From Halomonas sp. HAL1 (GTDB lineage Bacteria; Pseudomonadota; Gammaproteobacteria; Pseudomonadales; Halomonadaceae): DNA of 64,000 bases. The notes under the pieces are model-generated. The model was not told the origin of the DNA. It saw only the letters and a list, made by a program, of their open reading frames with translations, and did not search any database. The stretch spans positions 2,790,001 through 2,854,000 of the forward strand of contig NZ_CP130610.1 in the NCBI RefSeq assembly GCF_030544485.1, read 5' to 3'. Numbering within the stretch: position 1 is the stretch's first letter; every line of letters starts with the position of its first letter. A program made the position numbers and the translations under genes. Shown here piece after piece: positions 35,611-45,255 of the stretch.

Positions 35611-38600
35611 ATGTCTGCAAACTCGCTGCTCTCACAAACGCCGTTAACGCCGGGCTTTATGGTCGTGCACGCCAATCGCCTGGAAGACCTGCGCGGTTTG
35701 GCGGTGGAGTGGATGCGCCTACACCCGCTCTCGCCGCTGGAGAACGAGACTATTCTGGTGCAGAGCAACGGCATTGGGCAGTGGCTAAAGCTGGCGCTGG
35801 CGGAAGACCCGGCCCAGGGCGGTGCGGGCATAGCGGCGGCATTGAACGTCACGCTGCCCGCGCGCTTTCTATGGCAGGCTTATCGCACGGTGTTGACGCA
35901 CTTAACCCACGACGAGCACGCGGTACCGGAAACGTCGCCGTTTGATAAGTCGCGGTTGATATGGCGCTTATTGCGCCTGCTGCCCAGCCTTGCCGAGCAG
36001 GAAGCCTTTGCGCCGCTGGCGCGCTTTTTAGAGGTCGATCGCGACCAGCGTAAACACTACCAACTGGCCGAGCGATTGGCGGATCTGTTCGATCAGTATC
36101 AGGTGTATCGCGCCGATTGGCTGGACGCCTGGGCCAAGGGTAACGACGTGCTGATCACCGCCCGTGGCGAAACCCGCCCGCTGGAAGCGCACCAACTGTG
36201 GCAGCCAGCATTATGGCGCGCGCTGCGCGACGATGTGGCAATGACGCAAGGCGACGCAGGCCTTAACAGCAGCCGAGCCCAGGTACACAGCCGCTTTCTG
36301 GAAGCCGCCGAACAGCTTGAAGGCCAAGCGTGCCCAAACGGCTTGCCCCGACGGTTGATCATTTTCGGTATTTCGTCACTGCCGCAGCAAACCCTTGAAG
36401 CCCTGGCGGCGCTGTCGCGCTGCTGCCAAATTGTGCTCTGCGTGCACAACCCCTGCCAGTACTACTGGGCGGATATCATCGAGCACAAAGACCTGCTCCG
36501 CGCCAGCCGTTATCGCCAGCGGCGCAAGGCAGGCATGCCCGACGCCCTGGATGTGCTCGGCACCGGCGATGCCGACGACGCACTACACCTCCACGCACAG
36601 CCGCTGCTGGCCGCCTGGGGCAAACAGGGCCGCGACTACCTGCGCCTGCTCGACGAACACGACGACTCCGGCAACTACCAAACGCTATTCGAGCAGCAGG
36701 CGCTGCGCATCGACATGTTCGAGCCCTTCAGTGGCGAAGAGCGCCACTGCCTGCTCAGCCAACTGCAGGACGATATCCGCGAGCTGCGGCCGGTAGCGGA
36801 AACCCAAACCCACTGGCCCGCGCTAAACCCGGCCAGTGACGACTCCATCGTGTTCCATATCGCCCACGGCCCCCAGCGGGAAGTGGAGATTCTTCACGAT
36901 CAGCTACTGGCAGCTTTCAGCGCCGACCCGGATCTTCGCCCGCGAGATATCATTGTCATGGTGCCGGATATCGACCGCTACGCGCCGCATATTGAAGCCG
37001 TGTTCGGCCAGTACCGCTCCGCTTTCGGTGGCTATAACGCGAACGCTAGACCCGATGACCCGCGTTACATTCCTTACACGCTTTCAGATCAGGCCAGCCG
37101 CCACCGCCTGCCAATGATGATCGCGCTGGAAAAACTGCTGCGCCTGCCGAAACTGCGCCTTTCGGTAAGCGACCTGCTGGATCTGCTTGAAGTGCCCGCG
37201 CTGCGCGCACGCTTTGGCATCGATGAATATGACCTGCCCACCCTGAGCCGCTGGATTGAGGGCGCGGGCATTCGCTGGGGGCTCAATGCAGAGCAGCGCA
37301 CCCGGCTGGATCTCCCCGATGGCCTGACCCAGAACACCTGGGCCTTTGGTCTGCGTCGCCTGCTGCTGGGTTACACCGTAGGCAGTGCTGAGGCGTGGCA
37401 AGGCATCGAGCCATTCGATGATATTGGCGGGCTGGAAGCCTCCCTGGCAGGCCCCCTGGCAAATCTGCTGGAGAAGCTGGAAAGCACCTGGGAGACCTTC
37501 TGCCAGCCCACCGATACCGCCACCTGGGTGGCCCGGCTGCGCGAGCTGCTGGAAACCTACTTCCTGACCGACGACGCTCAAGAGAGCGTGATGCTCACCA
37601 AGCTGGAAACCGCGCTACAGCAGTTGCTGGACAGCACCGAAGAGGCCGCGCTTTATGATCCCCTGCCGCTCTCCATGGTGCGCGAGCACTGGCTGGGGCA
37701 AATCGACGAACACAGCCTTTCCCAGCGCTTTCTCGCGGGGGCGGTCAACTTCGCCACGTTGATGCCCATGCGGGCCATTCCCTTCAAGCACGTATGCCTG
37801 CTGGGTATGAACGACGGCGAGTACCCGCGCTCACAGCCGCCGCTGGATTTTGACCTGATGGGCAGCGACTACCGCCCCGGCGACCGCTCGCGGCGTGAAG
37901 ACGACCGCTACCTGTTTCTGGAAGCACTGCTCTCCGCCCGCCAACAGCTCTATATCAGCTGGGTCGGCCGCAGCCAGATCGACAACAACCCCATGCCGCC
38001 CTCGGTGCTGGTCGGCCAGTTGCGGGACCACCTGGAAGCGGGCTGGCACACGCAAAACGGCGAGCCGCTGCTGGAAGCGTTAACCACCGAGCACCCGCTG
38101 CAGCCGTTCAGTCGCCGCTACTTCTCTTCCCAAGCCAGCGATTCCCCCGCCCAAGCACGGCTGTTTACATACGCCCACGAGTGGCACGCCCTGCACACCC
38201 CCAGTGGCGAAAGCTCCCAAGGCTCAACGTCACCAGCGCTTAAGGCGGACAGCGAACAGCAGAGCACGTTAACCCTGGCCCAGCTAGGCAGCTTTCTACG
38301 CGACCCCGCGAGGGCCTTTTTCAACACCCGCTTAGGGGTCTATTTCGAGCAGGAAGCGCTGACCCAACTGGACGTCGAGCCCTTCACGCTGGATGGGCTA
38401 CAGAACTGGCAACTACAGGATCAGTTAATCGCCGCCCAGCGCCACGCCGTGGATAACGGCCAACCGCGCATGGAAGCACTGCATGCCGCGCTGGAACGCT
38501 TCAAGGGCCAGGGGGTACTGGCCGTAGGAGCGTTTGGCGAGCGGATGCGCGAAGCGCTGGCGGAGCCGATGGACGCCCTGTTTGGTGCCTACGAAGAGGC

Positions 38601-39228
38601 GCTGCAAGAGTGGCCACTCGTGGTAGCAACACCACAGGAAGTGCATGTCGTTGAGAGAACTGAAGAAAAGGTAGCGCTGGAGGATTGGCTGGGGGAACTG
38701 CGCCAAGATGAAGCGGGCAACCGCTGCCGCCTGTTACTGCTCAGCAGCAGCCTAGTCAGCCAGGGGCGCGGCCGTGGTCAATACCGCTGGCAGCACCTGT
38801 TACGTCCCTGGGTCGCGCATCTTGCGGGTAATAGTGAGCGCCCGATGACCACCCAACTACTCTCCAAAGCGGGCCATGTGCGGCTGGAACCACTAGAAGC
38901 CGAGAACGCCCGCTACCAGCTACAAAACCTGCTAAGCGCCTGGTGCGATGGCATGCAGGCCCCGCTACCGCTGGCGCCACAGTCCGCTTTCGCCTGGCTG
39001 GCGAAGCTAGGCACACCGGCATCCGAACCGGATAGCGATGCCTACGCCGCCGCCGAAACCGCCTACGAAGGGGGGCGCTTCCAGACCGGCGAAGTCGCGC
39101 AAAGCGCCTACCTTTCGCACCAGTGGCCGAGCTTCGAACGGCTGGTCAGCGAACAAGCGCTAGGCCACCGTTTCGCCACGCTAACCGAAACGCTCTATTC
39201 GCCGCTGCATCGTGCCATTAAAGGCTGA
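35611..39228 (+). CDS. recC: Exodeoxyribonuclease V gamma subunit
   Basis: A 1205-aa RecC. The N-terminal helicase-like domain begins FMVVHANRLEDLRGLAVEWM and includes VQSNGIGQWLKLALAE; MRAIPFKHVCLLGMNDGEYP and PLDFDLMGSDYRPGDRSRRE lie mid-protein; the C-terminal nuclease-like fold is inactive in this family. RecC recognises Chi and splits the duplex in RecBCD. It is longer than E. coli RecC (about 1120 aa). It is separated from recB by pncB (opposite strand) and a MntA/HepT pair, so recC is transcribed separately. Confidence 0.96.
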   Translation: MSANSLLSQTPLTPGFMVVHANRLEDLRGLAVEWMRLHPLSPLENETILVQSNGIGQWLKLALAEDPAQGGAGIAAALNVTLPARFLWQAYRTVLTHLTHDEHAVPETSPFDKSRLIWRLLRLLPSLAEQEAFAPLARFLEVDRDQRKHYQLAERLADLFDQYQVYRADWLDAWAKGNDVLITARGETRPLEAHQLWQPALWRALRDDVAMTQGDAGLNSSRAQVHSRFLEAAEQLEGQACPNGLPRRLIIFGISSLPQQTLEALAALSRCCQIVLCVHNPCQYYWADIIEHKDLLRASRYRQRRKAGMPDALDVLGTGDADDALHLHAQPLLAAWGKQGRDYLRLLDEHDDSGNYQTLFEQQALRIDMFEPFSGEERHCLLSQLQDDIRELRPVAETQTHWPALNPASDDSIVFHIAHGPQREVEILHDQLLAAFSADPDLRPRDIIVMVPDIDRYAPHIEAVFGQYRSAFGGYNANARPDDPRYIPYTLSDQASRHRLPMMIALEKLLRLPKLRLSVSDLLDLLEVPALRARFGIDEYDLPTLSRWIEGAGIRWGLNAEQRTRLDLPDGLTQNTWAFGLRRLLLGYTVGSAEAWQGIEPFDDIGGLEASLAGPLANLLEKLESTWETFCQPTDTATWVARLRELLETYFLTDDAQESVMLTKLETALQQLLDSTEEAALYDPLPLSMVREHWLGQIDEHSLSQRFLAGAVNFATLMPMRAIPFKHVCLLGMNDGEYPRSQPPLDFDLMGSDYRPGDRSRREDDRYLFLEALLSARQQLYISWVGRSQIDNNPMPPSVLVGQLRDHLEAGWHTQNGEPLLEALTTEHPLQPFSRRYFSSQASDSPAQARLFTYAHEWHALHTPSGESSQGSTSPALKADSEQQSTLTLAQLGSFLRDPARAFFNTRLGVYFEQEALTQLDVEPFTLDGLQNWQLQDQLIAAQRHAVDNGQPRMEALHAALERFKGQGVLAVGAFGERMREALAEPMDALFGAYEEALQEWPLVVATPQEVHVVERTEEKVALEDWLGELRQDEAGNRCRLLLLSSSLVSQGRGRGQYRWQHLLRPWVAHLAGNSERPMTTQLLSKAGHVRLEPLEAENARYQLQNLLSAWCDGMQAPLPLAPQSAFAWLAKLGTPASEPDSDAYAAAETAYEGGRFQTGEVAQSAYLSHQWPSFERLVSEQALGHRFATLTETLYSPLHRAIKG

Positions 39229-39233
39229 CAAGC

Positions 39234-40415
39234 CTAATGGCTCTTCCAGCCCAGGGTTAACACCCGCTTCGCCAGCGAGATCATCTCCGGATCGCCGGTG
39301 TGCTTGTCCGGCACATCGGAGAGCTTGATCACCGGCAGCCACTGCTGCCCTTCCGGGCGCGCCTCGACCATCTTGATCACCATGTTCATTGGCTCGACGC
39401 CCACATCATTGGTGAAGTTGGTGCCGATGCCGAACGCCATGCCAATCCGGTCTTTGCAAAACGCGTGAATATGCTCGACCTTCTCCGGCGTCAGCGCATC
39501 GGAAAAGATGATCGTCTTGCTCAACGGATTGATGCCCAGTCGCTCGTAATGAGCGATAGTCTGGGAGGCAAAATCAATCGGGTCGCCGCTGTCATGGCGC
39601 ACGCCATCGAACAGCTTGGCGAACTTCTTATCGAAGCTATCGAAGAAGGCCCGCGAGGTAAACGTATCGGTCAGGGCAATGCCCAGATCGCCGCGATACA
39701 CATCCACCCAATGCTCGAGGGCAAGGCTGTTGGCCATCTTGAAACCAAAGCGGGCGCCGTGGAACATGAACCACTCATGGGCGTGGGTGCCAATCGGCTT
39801 AACCCCATGGCGCATGGCCAGCAGCACATTGCTGGTGCCGCTGAACGCCTCGCCGCCATTGTGGCAAAGTGCGCCCACCACACGGTCATGAACATCGAAC
39901 GAGAAGCGCCGACGGGTGCCGAACTCGGCAATCTTCAACCCAAGACGGCGGTAGAGTTCGATCTTCTCCTGGGCGCGCTGTTCGATCATCGCATCGGCCT
40001 CATGGGTGACCGACACACCACGCAGCCGATACCAAAGCTCGCTGATCAGCGCCATCAACGGCACTTCCCACAGAATGGTGCGGTACCAGGGCCCTTCGAT
40101 AATCACCGAAAGGTCACTGCCCTGCTGCTCGATGATCACCTCGGCAGGGTCGTAATGAAACCCGGCCAGGAAATCGAGGTAGGTAGGGTCGAGATAGGGG
40201 CAAGTCGTTTCGAGATAGCGCTTTTCCTCATCACTCAGGCGCAGCGTCGCCATCTGATCCACTTCGCGACGCAGCGCAGCACCGAAACCATCAGGAAATT
40301 CGTGCTCGCCACGATTGATAAACGCGTAGCGCGCCTGGGCATAGGGAAAGCGTTTGATCACGGCGTTCTGCATCGTGATCTTGTAAAAGTCATTATCCAG
40401 CAGCGATGTCAGCAT
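39234..40415 (-). CDS. pncB: Nicotinate phosphoribosyltransferase
   Basis: A 393-aa enzyme of NAD salvage: nicotinate plus PRPP plus ATP to nicotinate mononucleotide. The conserved start LLDNDFYKITMQNAVI, FGTRRRFSFDVHD, AFSGTSNVLLA and the GTHAHEWFMFH segment with the phosphorylated His are visible, as is VRHDSGDPIDFA. It lies on the opposite strand between recC and the TA pair, ending 5 bp from the recC stop. Confidence 0.96.
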   Translation of the reverse strand: MLTSLLDNDFYKITMQNAVIKRFPYAQARYAFINRGEHEFPDGFGAALRREVDQMATLRLSDEEKRYLETTCPYLDPTYLDFLAGFHYDPAEVIIEQQGSDLSVIIEGPWYRTILWEVPLMALISELWYRLRGVSVTHEADAMIEQRAQEKIELYRRLGLKIAEFGTRRRFSFDVHDRVVGALCHNGGEAFSGTSNVLLAMRHGVKPIGTHAHEWFMFHGARFGFKMANSLALEHWVDVYRGDLGIALTDTFTSRAFFDSFDKKFAKLFDGVRHDSGDPIDFASQTIAHYERLGINPLSKTIIFSDALTPEKVEHIHAFCKDRIGMAFGIGTNFTNDVGVEPMNMVIKMVEARPEGQQWLPVIKLSDVPDKHTGDPEMISLAKRVLTLGWKSH

Positions 40416-40534
40416 GAGATCCCATCGTTAGAGTGAACCGAAGCCGCCGGTAGCGTAAACTCATTGCACCAAGAGTGGCTCGGCGACAAGATTATCAGGT
40501 GGCGGGGCTCTCATACAGTCTAGGAGCTGTCTTG

Positions 40535-40843
40535 ATGCGTCTTACTCAATCACAGCGTGACACGATTCTTTCGAGCGTACGTGAGTTCATTAAGCCTTCT
40601 GTGCAAGTCCAGGTGTTTGGCTCGCGGCTGGATGATACCAAGCGGGGCGGCGATGTTGACCTGCTACTGATCTCCCAGACCGCAATACCACTACTTACCC
40701 GTGCCGAACTCAAAATGGCACTTGAAGAGCGCCTCCAACTGCCTGTGGATATAGTGGCCTATGCCTCGACGGCTGAACCCACGCCCTTCCAAGCAATCGC
40801 CTTGGCGCAGTCACGCCCGATTGATAGTGAGGAAGCAGCATGA
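40535..40843 (+). CDS. mntA: MntA-type minimal nucleotidyltransferase antitoxin
   Basis: A 102-aa minimal nucleotidyltransferase. The signature GS(x9)DxD is visible as GSRLDDTKRGGDVDLLL, and a third Asp lies in VDIVAYAS. MntA antitoxins neutralise HepT RNases by transferring AMP to a tyrosine near the HEPN active site. ATG 40535 was chosen because AGGAGC lies 8 nt upstream and homology starts there; 20 further in-frame codons upstream are unlikely. The stop overlaps the next start by 4 bp (ATGA). Confidence 0.88.
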   Translation: MRLTQSQRDTILSSVREFIKPSVQVQVFGSRLDDTKRGGDVDLLLISQTAIPLLTRAELKMALEERLQLPVDIVAYASTAEPTPFQAIALAQSRPIDSEEAA

Positions 40844-41367
40844 GTCATGATGTTCTCAGCGAGCAGCAACGCTATCTTGCGCAACTGCTGGAAGCGATCC
40901 AACGCTGCGCTTGGTTTCTGCAACAGTCACGCAACAAAATCACTTGGCCGATTGACGGTGAGTGGTTGGCCGAACACAAAAAAGATGTCGATTATTTCGA
41001 AACTCTTGCCGCCATTAATGAGCGGTTTGCCAAGCTGCAAGACTCGATAGCATCGACTATGCGGCACAGTGCTTTGCTTGCCGGTGAATCCACTGACAGC
41101 TTTCTCAAGGTACTGGCTCTCTTTGAAAAGCAAGGCGTAATTAACGCGACAAGTGATTGGCAACGCTGCCGCGCCATCCGCAATATCGCGGCACATGACT
41201 ACTCGACCGACTACGAACAGATAGCCGAACACTTCAATTTGCTGAACGAGCTTGCCGACATACTCTTAGTGACGTCTCAACGTCTTATGGCCTGGAACGC
41301 TGAGCAACTCAGTATCTACCCCGCCAGCCCTGACTTTTCAGCTGAGTTTGACAGCCTTTTCTTATGA
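40840..41367 (+). CDS. hepT: HepT-like HEPN toxin
   Basis: A 175-aa all-helical protein. The HEPN RNase motif Rx4HxY is intact as RNIAAHDY (about residue 112), identical in form to characterised HepT toxins; the tyrosine is the AMPylation target in the known MntA/HepT system. It starts within the mntA stop and its own stop (ATGA) overlaps the recB start, so antitoxin, toxin and recB are translationally coupled. Longer than typical HepT (about 140 aa). An HI0074-type nucleotidyltransferase partner is the alternative, but the RNase motif argues for a toxin. Confidence 0.85.
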   Translation: MSHDVLSEQQRYLAQLLEAIQRCAWFLQQSRNKITWPIDGEWLAEHKKDVDYFETLAAINERFAKLQDSIASTMRHSALLAGESTDSFLKVLALFEKQGVINATSDWQRCRAIRNIAAHDYSTDYEQIAEHFNLLNELADILLVTSQRLMAWNAEQLSIYPASPDFSAEFDSLFL

Positions 41368-44300
41368 GCCAGCCTGCACAACTCAATCCACTAAGCCTCC
41401 CGCTCCACGGCAGCCGACTGATAGAGGCAAGCGCAGGCACCGGCAAAACCTTCACCATCGCCCTGCTTTACGTGCGATTGGTACTCGGCGGCCACAGCGT
41501 TGACGACGACACCGCGTTTATCCGCCCGCTTACGCCGCCGGAAATTCTGGTCGTCACCTTCACCAACGCCGCCACTCAAGAGCTACGCGAACGGATCCGC
41601 AATCGGCTGGTAGAAGCAGCAGACGTATTTCGTGAGACTCCAGATGCTAAGGAAGCAGGTCACGAAGAGGGTCTTTTTCCAGGGATGGAAAAAGTAGCGC
41701 CCAAGGACGGGTTCACAGCGCCCTCGCAGTGGCCTGCTTCCGTGCCACTTGCTCATGATCCGCTGCTGCTCCAGCTCCGCGACCAATACGACCCAGCCAC
41801 CTGGCCCGCCTGCTCCCGGCGCCTGGCGCTGGCTGCCGAATGGATGGACGAAGCCGCGGTTTCCACCATCCACAGCTGGTGCTACCGCATGCTGCGCGAA
41901 CACGCCTTCGACAGCGGCAGCCTGTTCTCCCTCAACCTGGAAAACGACCAGCGCGAACTGGAACAGGAAGTGGTGCGCGACTACTGGCGCAGCTTCTACT
42001 ACCCGCTGGACAGCGACGCCCTCGGAATCGTCACCCGCTACTGGAAATCACCGGACGACCTGCACGTTCCGCTACAACGGCTACTGCCAGAAAGCGAAGC
42101 GCTGGGCGACGAAAAACCCCAACCCAGCGAGACCCTGGCCGCCACTCAGGCCGAACGCAGCGCCCAACTCAGCGAACTCAAAGCCCCCTGGCCCGCCTGG
42201 CTGGACGAACTGGTGCCCGCCCTGGAAGACGCCGCCACGCGCAAAGCCTTCAAGGGCCAAAGCTTCAACGCCAAAAGCCGCGCCAACTGGTTAGGCGCAC
42301 TACGCGAGTGGTGCGAAACAGAGGCCGACCGCCCCGCGCTCACCGACGCCGCCTGGAAACGCATGACGCCCGACGGCATGGCCGATATCTGGAAAGAAGG
42401 CGCACCACCCTGCCCGCAGGCCTGGGAAGCGCTGGCTCAGCTACCGCAAGCACTGGATGCCCTGCCCGAGCCACGCAACGACCTGCTGATTCACGCCGTG
42501 CAGTGGTGCCGCGCCCGGTTAGAGCGCGAACAGGAACGCCGCGCCGAGATGGGCCCCAACGATCTGCTCACCCATCTGGATCGCGCCCTGAAAGGCCCCA
42601 ACAAAGAGGCCCTGGCCGCGCAGATCCAGCGCCAGTTCCCCGTGGCACTGATCGACGAGTTCCAGGATACCGACCCGATCCAGTACCGCATCTTCAACGC
42701 CGTGTATGACGTCGCCACGCCCCGCCGCGACAGCGCCATCCTACTGATTGGCGACCCCAAGCAGGCGATCTACGCCTTTCGCGGCGCGGATATCTTCACC
42801 TACCTGCAGGCCCGGTACGACACCGATGGCCGCCACGTCACGCTGGGCACCAACTTTCGCTCCAGCCAAGCCATGGTGGCAGCGGTCAACCACTGCTTCA
42901 GCTACGCCGACCAACACGATGCCGGCGCTTTCCTGTTCCGTGCCGATGGCGGCGACAACCCGCTGCCGTTCAACCCCGTCAACGCCAAAGGCACCAAGGA
43001 AACACTGGTACTCAACGGCCAACCGCTACCCGCAATGACCCTGTGGCCGCTGGAAAGTGACGACCCGCTCTCCAAAACCGCCTACCAAACCGAGATGGCC
43101 GAGCGCTGCGCATCGCACATGGCCGCGCTACTGGAAGCAGGCCGCCAACAACAAGCGGGCTTTTCAAAAGCGGCTGATGACAGCGACGATAACGGAGAGC
43201 AATCACTCACTCCGCTGGCCCCCTCGGACATGGCAGTGCTGGTCAACGGCCTGCAGGAAGCGCGGGCGATTCGACTGGCGTTGGCCAGCCGAGGCATCAA
43301 GAGCGTCTACCTTTCCGATCACGACAAGGTGTTCAGTTCCCCCATTGCCCCCCAGCTGGCCATTTGGCTGCGCGCCTGCGCCGAGCCCCAGGCCAACTCC
43401 CGCCAAGCAGAAGCCAAGCTGCGCGCCGCCCTGGCAACCCCGGTACTTGGGCTGAGCCTTGAAGCACTCGACCACCTCAACCAGAGCGAGCTGGCCTGGG
43501 AGCAACGGGTCGAGCAGTTCAGTGACTACCACCGCCTGTGGCAACGCCAGGGTGTGCTGCCGCTGGTGCGCCGATTGATGGTCGATTTTGATATCGCCGC
43601 TCGGCTGTTGGGGGAGTTCGCCGAGGGTGAGCGTTTGCTAACCGACCTGCTCCACCTGGGCGAAATGCTGCAGCACGCCAGCCAGGAACTGGATGGCGAA
43701 CACGCGCTGATTCGCTTTCTAGCGGAAGCCATTGCCGACCCGGATAGCCACGGCGACAGCCACAAGCTGCGCCTGGAAAGCGACGCCGATCTGGTCAAGG
43801 TAGTGACCATTCACAAATCCAAGGGGCTGGAGTACCCGCTGGTGTTCCTGCCGTTTATCGCCAACCACCGCCCGGTCAGCGACACCGACCTGCCGCTGCG
43901 CTGGCACGATAGCGACGGTACGCTACAACTCAGCCTGAGCGCCGATGAAGCCACGCTTACCACCGCCGACCGCGAACGCCTGGGCGAAGACCTGCGCAAG
44001 CTCTACGTCGCGCTCACCCGTGCCCGTCACGCCACTTGGCTCGGGCTGGCGCCGCTGAAAGGCAGCGAGAACAGCGCCATCGGCCACCTGATCAACGGCG
44101 GCAAGGCCATTGCCCCCAGCGCGTTCACCCACGCGCTAGGCGAACTGGTGAAAGGCAGCGATATCGATTTAAGTACCGCCCCGGAACCCACCGCGCTGCG
44201 CTTCATCCCAGCGCCGGAACAGCAGGCACTGGGCCACGCCCGCACCCCGCTGCGCCCCGCCCGTGAACAGTGGTGGATTGCCAGCTACTCGGCGCTGCGC

Positions 44301-45245
44301 ACCTCTGGGGCTATCTCAGAAGCAATTCCAGGGGCGGCGCAGCCAACGCCCGTGCCGGAACCCACCACCCCCCAGGAAGCCACCACCCTGGAAGTGCTGG
44401 ATGAACCCCACGACAACGCCATTAACACCGAAGCGTTTCACCTGCACCGGTTTCCGCGAGGCCCTGGCCCCGGCACCTTCCTGCATGGATTGCTGGAGTG
44501 GGCAGGCCAGCTCGGCTTTAATAACGCGCTAAAAGACCCCGCCGCCCGGGAAGACATGCTGCGGCGGCGCGTGCAGCTGCGCGGCTGGCAGGCATGGCAC
44601 GACACCCTGGCGGGCTGGCTGGAAGAACTGCTCGCCACGCCGCTTCCCCTGCCTCACTCTCTGTCACAGGCCCCGTCCCCGTCCCTGACAGAGCCCAGCG
44701 AAGGCAGCCAAGTGGCGCTATGTGAACTCGAAAGTTATCAGGTGGAACTGGAGTTCTGGTTTGCTGCGCACCAGGTACAAACGCGCAAGCTGGATGAGCT
44801 GGTCAGTGACCACTTACTGCCTGGGGTATCACGCCCCGTGCTGGATGCCGACACCCTCAACGGCATGCTCAAGGGCTTTATCGACCTCGCCTTTGAGCAT
44901 GAAGGCCGCTTCTATGTGCTCGACTGGAAATCCAACTACCTGGGTAGCGACGACAGCGCCTATACCGCTGACGCCCTGCGCGATGCCATGCTCGAAAAAC
45001 GCTACGACCTGCAAGCGGCGCTGTACCTGCTCGCCCTCCACCGGCTGCTGAAAGCGCGCCTCCCCGACTACGACCCGCACCAACACTTGGGCGGCTCGAT
45101 GACGGTATTTCTGCGCGGCAGCCGCACCACCGCCCGCGGCGTACACGCCGTGCCTGCGCCGGTCGCGCTGATCGAAGCGCTGGATGCACTGTTTACAGGC
45201 TCAGCAACAGCGTCAGCAGCAAGTAACCAGGAGGCCCTGGTATGA
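41364..45245 (+). CDS. recB: Exodeoxyribonuclease V beta subunit
   Basis: A 1293-aa RecB: UvrD-like helicase with Walker A IEASAGTGKTFTIALLYVRL, LIDEFQDTDPIQYRIF, GDPKQAIYAFRGADIF and KVVTIHKSKGLEYPLVFLP. The C-terminal nuclease domain has GMLKGFIDLAFEHEGRFYVL and the catalytic DWKSNYLG. It is the 3'-5' motor and nuclease of RecBCD. Its ATG overlaps the hepT stop by 4 bp. recD starts 10 bp after its stop. Confidence 0.96.
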   Translation: MSQPAQLNPLSLPLHGSRLIEASAGTGKTFTIALLYVRLVLGGHSVDDDTAFIRPLTPPEILVVTFTNAATQELRERIRNRLVEAADVFRETPDAKEAGHEEGLFPGMEKVAPKDGFTAPSQWPASVPLAHDPLLLQLRDQYDPATWPACSRRLALAAEWMDEAAVSTIHSWCYRMLREHAFDSGSLFSLNLENDQRELEQEVVRDYWRSFYYPLDSDALGIVTRYWKSPDDLHVPLQRLLPESEALGDEKPQPSETLAATQAERSAQLSELKAPWPAWLDELVPALEDAATRKAFKGQSFNAKSRANWLGALREWCETEADRPALTDAAWKRMTPDGMADIWKEGAPPCPQAWEALAQLPQALDALPEPRNDLLIHAVQWCRARLEREQERRAEMGPNDLLTHLDRALKGPNKEALAAQIQRQFPVALIDEFQDTDPIQYRIFNAVYDVATPRRDSAILLIGDPKQAIYAFRGADIFTYLQARYDTDGRHVTLGTNFRSSQAMVAAVNHCFSYADQHDAGAFLFRADGGDNPLPFNPVNAKGTKETLVLNGQPLPAMTLWPLESDDPLSKTAYQTEMAERCASHMAALLEAGRQQQAGFSKAADDSDDNGEQSLTPLAPSDMAVLVNGLQEARAIRLALASRGIKSVYLSDHDKVFSSPIAPQLAIWLRACAEPQANSRQAEAKLRAALATPVLGLSLEALDHLNQSELAWEQRVEQFSDYHRLWQRQGVLPLVRRLMVDFDIAARLLGEFAEGERLLTDLLHLGEMLQHASQELDGEHALIRFLAEAIADPDSHGDSHKLRLESDADLVKVVTIHKSKGLEYPLVFLPFIANHRPVSDTDLPLRWHDSDGTLQLSLSADEATLTTADRERLGEDLRKLYVALTRARHATWLGLAPLKGSENSAIGHLINGGKAIAPSAFTHALGELVKGSDIDLSTAPEPTALRFIPAPEQQALGHARTPLRPAREQWWIASYSALRTSGAISEAIPGAAQPTPVPEPTTPQEATTLEVLDEPHDNAINTEAFHLHRFPRGPGPGTFLHGLLEWAGQLGFNNALKDPAAREDMLRRRVQLRGWQAWHDTLAGWLEELLATPLPLPHSLSQAPSPSLTEPSEGSQVALCELESYQVELEFWFAAHQVQTRKLDELVSDHLLPGVSRPVLDADTLNGMLKGFIDLAFEHEGRFYVLDWKSNYLGSDDSAYTADALRDAMLEKRYDLQAALYLLALHRLLKARLPDYDPHQHLGGSMTVFLRGSRTTARGVHAVPAPVALIEALDALFTGSATASAASNQEALV

Positions 45246-45255
45246 GGAAACAGTT

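Noticed and set aside
39300..40436. 378-aa open frame antisense to pncB
   Set aside because: Mirror of a well-conserved gene; no motif of its own and no ribosome-binding site.
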